From NCBI GenBank assembly GCA_937969105.1, contig CALBUZ010000034.1, forward strand, positions 1 to 11,724: a DNA stretch of 11,724 bases. The letters run 5' to 3'. Source of the DNA: an uncultured Collinsella sp. (lineage in GTDB: Bacteria > Actinomycetota > Coriobacteriia > Coriobacteriales > Coriobacteriaceae). Within the stretch, counting starts at the first letter, position 1. Each line of letters begins with the position of its first letter. Made by a program: the position numbers and the translations under genes. This document shows positions 8,318 through 11,724 of the stretch, one piece after another. The notes beneath the pieces are model-generated. The model worked only from the letters and a program-made list of their open reading frames with translations, ran no database searches and had not been told where the DNA came from.

Positions 8318-10042
8318 CTACGAGCGCAGTGTAATTTTATCGCGCAGCGATTTGAGGTCTTCGGTAACAGTCCGGTCTTCCTGAATCATCTTCTGAACCT
8401 TTTTATAGCTCGTGCTGACGGTCGAGTGGTTGCGGTTTCCAAACTCGGCACCCACGGCCGTCGTCGTCATCTCGCACATCTCGATCGCCAGGTAGATAGC
8501 GATATGGCGCGCCTTGGCGATATTGGCGTTGCGGCGAGGCCCGATGAGTTCCTCGTGTGTCACACCGTATTGCTCCTCGATGACGGACTGGACTGTCTGC
8601 ACATTGATCTTCTTGGCCGATGTGTCGAAGTACTGGTTGGCGATGGCGTCGATGTCGTCAAAGGTGAGCTCCCCGCCCTCGCGCTCGCGATCGCCCGCTT
8701 CGCCGGCACAACGCTCGCAAAAGCTCTCGAGCTCGCGAATGTTGGTGCCCGAGACCTCAGCCATGTGTTTAAAGTGCGCGTCGGTCAGATGTCCGCCGTC
8801 GCCCCCGTAGGCCGCCAGCAGCGAGTCGTTGCCCGCCTCGGGTGCGGCGGCGATCGTGTTCTCGTAATAGCGCTGCAAGATCTTGTACTTCATCTCGTAG
8901 CTGGGCTCCGCCACCAGACACAGCAGGCCGGCATTAAAGCGGCTGGTCAGGCGCTCGTCCATATTAAGGTCCTTGGGAGCGCGGTCGGCGGCGATCACGA
9001 CCTTCTTGTTGTTACGGATAAATTCGTCCATCAACTGGAAGAAGTAATCCACGCTCGCGCGCTTGCCAATGATGTTCTGGATGTCATCGATGATGAGCAC
9101 GTCGACGCCGTGGTACGCCTGCATAATGGGGGCGTTGCTCTTCTTTTGGCGGTCGAATTCCGTCATCAGGTCGTCCAAATATGCCTGTGAGTTGGCGTAC
9201 TTCACCTTGATCTCGGGCGATTTCTCTGCCAGCTCATTTTTGATGGCGAGCAGCAGGTGCGTCTTGCCCAGGCCCGACTTGCCGTAGATGAACAACGACG
9301 TGCAGGTACCGGGCGTGTCTGCAAGCATGGCGAATTTGAGCGCCGATCGGTAGGCGAGACTGTTCTCCGGTCCGAAGACGAAGTTTTCAAACGTGAATTT
9401 CGAATTCGCTGCGAGGGGTGCCCCGTCTGCGTTTTTCTCGACTGCTGCCGGGGCCGCCGCCGAAGGCGCTGCCGGCGCTGCGGACGAACTCGCGCTTTTC
9501 GCCGGCGGCCTGCCATTCATTTGGGTCATCATGCGGCGGAAATCGTCGGCGGACAGCGTGTTTTTGATTGCAATGCCCGATTCCTCGCCGGGTGTCGCCT
9601 CGTGTGCGACGGGCATATGCGTGGCGGTCGGGATGGGCGAGTGGGCTGGCTCTACCGCCGGTGCGACCGAAGCGGTCGGCTGCGGTGCCATGGTTTCACG
9701 GGAAACATCGTCGCGTCGAGGCTCGGGCGCCGGCGTTGCCGCTGCGCCGGCGGTCGCTACCGGGTGAGTGACCGGGGCCGTATTTGCCGAGGCGCCTTGC
9801 GGTGCCACGATATTGAGCGCGATCGGCGCAAAGGCGATATCTTCCAGATAGGCCTCGATGGTCGGCTGATGCTTTTTGAGCTGAGCGATGGCAAAGCGTG
9901 AAGGGGCCTCAATCGTCAGAGTGTCCTCGGTTAAACTCACGGCGCGCGATTGTCCCAGCATATTGATGAGGCGTGCATCTTGGCCGTCGCGCTGACAAAA
10001 GGCGATGGCATCCCCCAGGATGATGCTTGCTTCCTCGTCCAC
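8318..10042 (-). CDS. dnaA: Chromosomal replication initiator DnaA (divergent)
   Basis: This AAA+ initiator binds DnaA boxes and melts oriC. Domain I is about residues 1-80. Domain II (about 83-212) is a long Ala/Pro-rich linker. The AAA+ domain has Walker A YGKSGLGKTH (253-262), Walker B LIIDDIQ (316-322), the sensor 1 region VVIAADRAPKDL (348-359), box VII ERLTSRFNAGL (363-373) and sensor 2 NIRELE (434-439). Domain IV (about 478-574) keeps the minor-groove Arg (R512 in AKARHIA), but its specificity helix reads RNHSTV (537-542) instead of RDHTTV, and the preceding turn is TTTAVG rather than SLPEIG. At 574 aa it is longer than usual, with insertions at about 398-420 and 446-458. The start is GTG preceded by GGGAG. 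It lies 15 nt after the 450-aa gene and is probably co-transcribed with it. Confidence 0.97.
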   Translation of the reverse strand: MDEEASIILGDAIAFCQRDGQDARLINMLGQSRAVSLTEDTLTIEAPSRFAIAQLKKHQPTIEAYLEDIAFAPIALNIVAPQGASANTAPVTHPVATAGAAATPAPEPRRDDVSRETMAPQPTASVAPAVEPAHSPIPTATHMPVAHEATPGEESGIAIKNTLSADDFRRMMTQMNGRPPAKSASSSAAPAAPSAAAPAAVEKNADGAPLAANSKFTFENFVFGPENSLAYRSALKFAMLADTPGTCTSLFIYGKSGLGKTHLLLAIKNELAEKSPEIKVKYANSQAYLDDLMTEFDRQKKSNAPIMQAYHGVDVLIIDDIQNIIGKRASVDYFFQLMDEFIRNNKKVVIAADRAPKDLNMDERLTSRFNAGLLCLVAEPSYEMKYKILQRYYENTIAAAPEAGNDSLLAAYGGDGGHLTDAHFKHMAEVSGTNIRELESFCERCAGEAGDREREGGELTFDDIDAIANQYFDTSAKKINVQTVQSVIEEQYGVTHEELIGPRRNANIAKARHIAIYLAIEMCEMTTTAVGAEFGNRNHSTVSTSYKKVQKMIQEDRTVTEDLKSLRDKITLRS

Positions 10043-10057
10043 TGTTTCTCCCGTTCC

Positions 10058-11410
10058 TTAACTTTGGGCTCGCACGCGAGCGCTACCTATCTCGGTCAGA
10101 TGATATTTCTGGCCATGTTTGAATACCAAGCCGGCCTGTGCCAAGTCGTTGAGCGTTCGCGACCACGTGGGCGCTGAGTTTCCAAACGCTCGTGCCAGGT
10201 CGGTCGCGCCACACTCCTGGTTTTGAGCCAGATAGCCCAGTGCCGCTTCGCCGCGTTCGCTCACAAATACGTTTTGCTGCGGCTGTGCATATTGATTCGC
10301 CGCATTAGGATACATCATTTGAGCTGCTGGTTGTTGAGAACTCTGCATGGGCAGCGGCTGCTGTTGAAAACTTTGAGGCCACTGTTGGTAAGGCTGCGGG
10401 GGCATCTGCTGGGCCCATGGGTTGTACTGCGCCTGGGGCATCTGTTGGTACGGCTGCTGGTATCCCAGCGGGTATTGCTGGGGGTATGCCTGCGCATATC
10501 CCGTTTGCGGTGCGTATTGAGCCGGATACCCTTGCGGGTTCGGTTGATAGGACATCTGCTGTGCGGCCGAGGCGCCCGCCATCTGCTGCAAGGTTCCCAC
10601 ATCCTGGCCCATCGCTGGCTTTGCATCGGGTATGTTTTGGGGAATCGCGCCCGAGGGTGCCTGGAGCTCTTGCATGGGGGCCATGCCAGGCTGCTGCATG
10701 GGGGCCATTTGCTGTTGCACCTGTTGCATCGCTGCGGGTTGCTGCGTGAAGGCGCCCGGCATGGGATATGCCTGCTGCTCTGTTTCGGGCCGCACGGCTG
10801 CCCCGTGCCCGCCAGCACGTTCGATTTCCTGCACGCGCTTGGGGTCCAGACTTACCGTCACGACGGTGCCGTTGCCCATGTTGTCCTCGATGGAGACGGC
10901 GCCGCCGGCGTTTTCCAAGTACTCCTGTACCATGGGAAACCCGGCGCCGGTGCCGCGGATATACCGTTTCATCTTGCTGTTTGCGCTGGTTACGCCAAAG
11001 TCGAAGGCACGCTCTTTGTCGTCGATGCCCGGACCCTGATCGGCAAAGCGGATGGTATCGCCACCGTCGAGAATTGAGATGATGGGCTCTGCGAAATGCG
11101 CGTGGATAAAGTTTTCGACAATCTCGCGGATAACCATCAGCGAGATGCGTCCTCCCTGTTCTTTCATGCACTGGTAGACGGTGTTAGTTGTCTCTTCCAA
11201 GTAGGTACGGACGTCTTGCGGTTCGATGACGATGACACGTGGTGTCGACAGCATGTCGTCGTAGACCGCGATGCGCGCTGCATACATGGCCTTTGGTGCT
11301 TGTGCGGTGACCTGCTCGCTCTCGTTGCGTTCTTCGCGCACGCCGGTGATGTGCTCGTTGTCGGGTGCCGGATCACCGGAATCGACCATGGTGTAGAAGT
11401 CGTCAGACAT
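10058..11410 (-). CDS. GHKL ATPase / low-complexity / winged-helix protein upstream of dnaA
   Basis: This 450-aa protein belongs to no named family I recognise. Residues about 55-190 form a GHKL (HATPase_c) domain of SpoIIAB/RsbW type: N-box REIVENFIHAH (95-105; E96, N100, H103), G1 box DQGPGI (124-129), G2 loop GTGAGF (153-158) and final strand GNGTVVTVSL (179-188). Residues about 210-380 are low complexity, rich in Gln, Pro, Ala, Met and Tyr; 271-380 contains no charged residue. Residues about 384-450 resemble a MarR-like winged helix (ATDLARAFG, then WSRTLNDLAQAGLVF). There is no signal peptide or membrane segment, so it is cytosolic. The ATG has only a weak ribosome-binding site. Its place between oriC and dnaA suggests a regulator of initiation or of dnaA expression; this is inference. 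An anti-sigma factor is the alternative, but no STAS partner or sigma gene lies in the window. Confidence 0.85.
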   Translation of the reverse strand: MSDDFYTMVDSGDPAPDNEHITGVREERNESEQVTAQAPKAMYAARIAVYDDMLSTPRVIVIEPQDVRTYLEETTNTVYQCMKEQGGRISLMVIREIVENFIHAHFAEPIISILDGGDTIRFADQGPGIDDKERAFDFGVTSANSKMKRYIRGTGAGFPMVQEYLENAGGAVSIEDNMGNGTVVTVSLDPKRVQEIERAGGHGAAVRPETEQQAYPMPGAFTQQPAAMQQVQQQMAPMQQPGMAPMQELQAPSGAIPQNIPDAKPAMGQDVGTLQQMAGASAAQQMSYQPNPQGYPAQYAPQTGYAQAYPQQYPLGYQQPYQQMPQAQYNPWAQQMPPQPYQQWPQSFQQQPLPMQSSQQPAAQMMYPNAANQYAQPQQNVFVSERGEAALGYLAQNQECGATDLARAFGNSAPTWSRTLNDLAQAGLVFKHGQKYHLTEIGSARVRAQS

Positions 11411-11580
11411 GCCGCTCGCAATCTTTTAAAAGGTTTTGAACAAATAGTAGCTCACCGCGCAATGTTTCTCATCTTTCGACAAGTTTTCAAAACCTGTTGA
11501 AAACTTTGGAAAACGGACGAAAAGTTCTCAACATTTCCAACATGACCTGTTGAAAACTCGATGAAATTTCGTGAAAAGTT
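11411..11580. promoter_or_regulatory. DnaA-box cluster upstream of the 450-aa gene (right half of bipartite oriC)
   Basis: The 14-mer ACCTGTTGAAAACT occurs exactly at 11492-11505 and 11545-11558 (53 bp apart), giving minus-strand TTTTCAACA boxes at 11495-11503 and 11548-11556. One-mismatch plus-strand variants are TTTTCAAAA (11484-11492), TTCTCAACA (11525-11533) and TTTCCAACA (11534-11542, directly abutting the previous one). AGGTTTTGAA at 11431-11440 repeats an element also seen inverted at 8221 and 11486. The stretch holds no gene and is AT-richer than its surroundings. Any promoter for the 450-aa gene and dnaA should lie here. TTGAAA (minus strand, 11485-11490) is a possible -35, without a convincing -10. 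Confidence 0.75.
11474..11490 (+). repeat. 17-bp exact direct repeat, right copy
   Basis: Identical to 8284-8300 and in the same orientation. Here it runs into the inverted 14-mer box element, so opposed box-like sequences lie side by side (11484-11503). Confidence 0.9.
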
Positions 11581-11653
11581 GCCTGCTGCCTCAAATGCCG
11601 GTTCTGCTTATGGGGGAACCGTGTACTCTTTGCAACCTTTTACCTTTGATTTC

Positions 11654-11683
11654 TTGACATTTGAACATTGATTTCCCTACATG
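11654..11683 (+). promoter_or_regulatory. Possible rightward promoter for a gene beyond the window
   Basis: A perfect -35 TTGACA (11654-11659) is followed after 18 nt by TACATG (11678-11683), a poor -10. By synteny with many origins, rpmH would be the rightward gene. Neither the gene nor its start is in the window. Confidence 0.3.
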
Positions 11684-11717
11684 GACATTGCACAGGCAAT
11701 GCTGGACATTTTGCAGG
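11682..11717 (+). repeat. Imperfect 15-bp direct repeat, 21-bp period, with an inverted repeat
   Basis: TGGACATTGCACAGG (11682-11696) and TGGACATTTTGCAGG (11703-11717) match at 12 of 15 positions and are spaced 21 bp, two helical turns. CATTGC and GCAATG (11686-11691, 11696-11701) form a 6-bp inverted repeat between them. Possible operator or origin-associated sites; function unknown. Confidence 0.5.
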
Positions 11718-11724
11718 GGGTGGA
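11715..11724 (+). promoter_or_regulatory. Possible ribosome-binding site at the right edge
   Basis: AGGGGGTGGA at the window end resembles a Shine-Dalgarno sequence (AGGAGG-type) for a plus-strand gene starting just outside. It cannot be confirmed without the next bases. Confidence 0.3.

Noticed and set aside
8195..9190. A 331-codon open frame on the plus strand antisense to dnaA and the dnaA-dnaN gap
   Set aside because: It overlaps conserved DnaA domains III and IV and crosses the candidate box cluster; no recognisable protein motifs.
10223..11077. Antisense frames opposite the 450-aa ATPase gene, Leu/Arg/His-rich
   Set aside because: They mirror the Gln/Pro-rich coding of the minus strand; the minus frame has GHKL motifs, the plus frames have none.
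11096..11500. A 134-codon plus-strand frame running into the right origin cluster
   Set aside because: It overlaps the start of the ATPase gene and the repeated DnaA boxes; no motif or family resemblance.

Overview
The window is a bacterial chromosomal replication-origin region. It is GC-rich, and all seven genes lie on the minus strand. Read in the direction of transcription (right to left) the order is: putative oriC, a GHKL-ATPase/winged-helix protein, dnaA, dnaN, recF, a DUF721/DciA gene, gyrB, gyrA. The dnaA-dnaN-recF-DUF721-gyrB-gyrA order is the classic arrangement of Actinomycetota (compare the Mycobacterium Rv0004 locus). The base composition, frequent GTG starts, divergent DnaA and the extra gene upstream of dnaA suggest a Coriobacteriia member, possibly Collinsella or a relative. 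That taxonomic call is inference.

Layout. Positions 1-260 hold a large nested inverted repeat (two perfect 34-bp arms) and the gyrA terminator. gyrA (261-3002) and gyrB (3175-5205) are separated by a 172-nt leader. A strong terminator (5255-5284) ends the dnaN-recF-dciA operon (8079 to 5311; 8-nt gap and 14-nt overlap), so gyrB probably starts its own transcript. The 238-nt dnaN-dnaA gap contains an 85% AT tract, a run of TAA/TAG triplets resembling DnaA-trios, several DnaA-box-like sites and a good sigma-70-type promoter. dnaA (8318-10042) sits 15 nt downstream of a 450-aa gene (10058-11410) that I do not recognise as a named family. Its protein combines a SpoIIAB/RsbW-like GHKL ATPase domain, a long uncharged Gln/Pro/Tyr-rich segment and a C-terminal winged helix. 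Positions 11411-11724 are non-coding and carry the second cluster of DnaA-box-like sites, with signals at the right edge for a rightward gene outside the window (rpmH by synteny; inference).

How the parts fit. DnaA should bind the two box clusters on either side of its own gene pair and open the AT-rich tract beside dnaN, a bipartite layout like that of Bacillus subtilis. DciA would help load the replicative helicase, DnaN is the sliding clamp, RecF handles gaps, and gyrase removes the supercoils ahead of the forks. The boxes read TTTTCAACA within a 14-bp element that occurs three times exactly, rather than the usual TTATCCACA/TTGTCCACA. The DNA-reading helix of this DnaA also departs from the near-universal RDHTTV motif. 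The most novel items are the ATPase/prion-like/winged-helix protein placed between origin and dnaA, and the apparent co-divergence of DnaA with its boxes.
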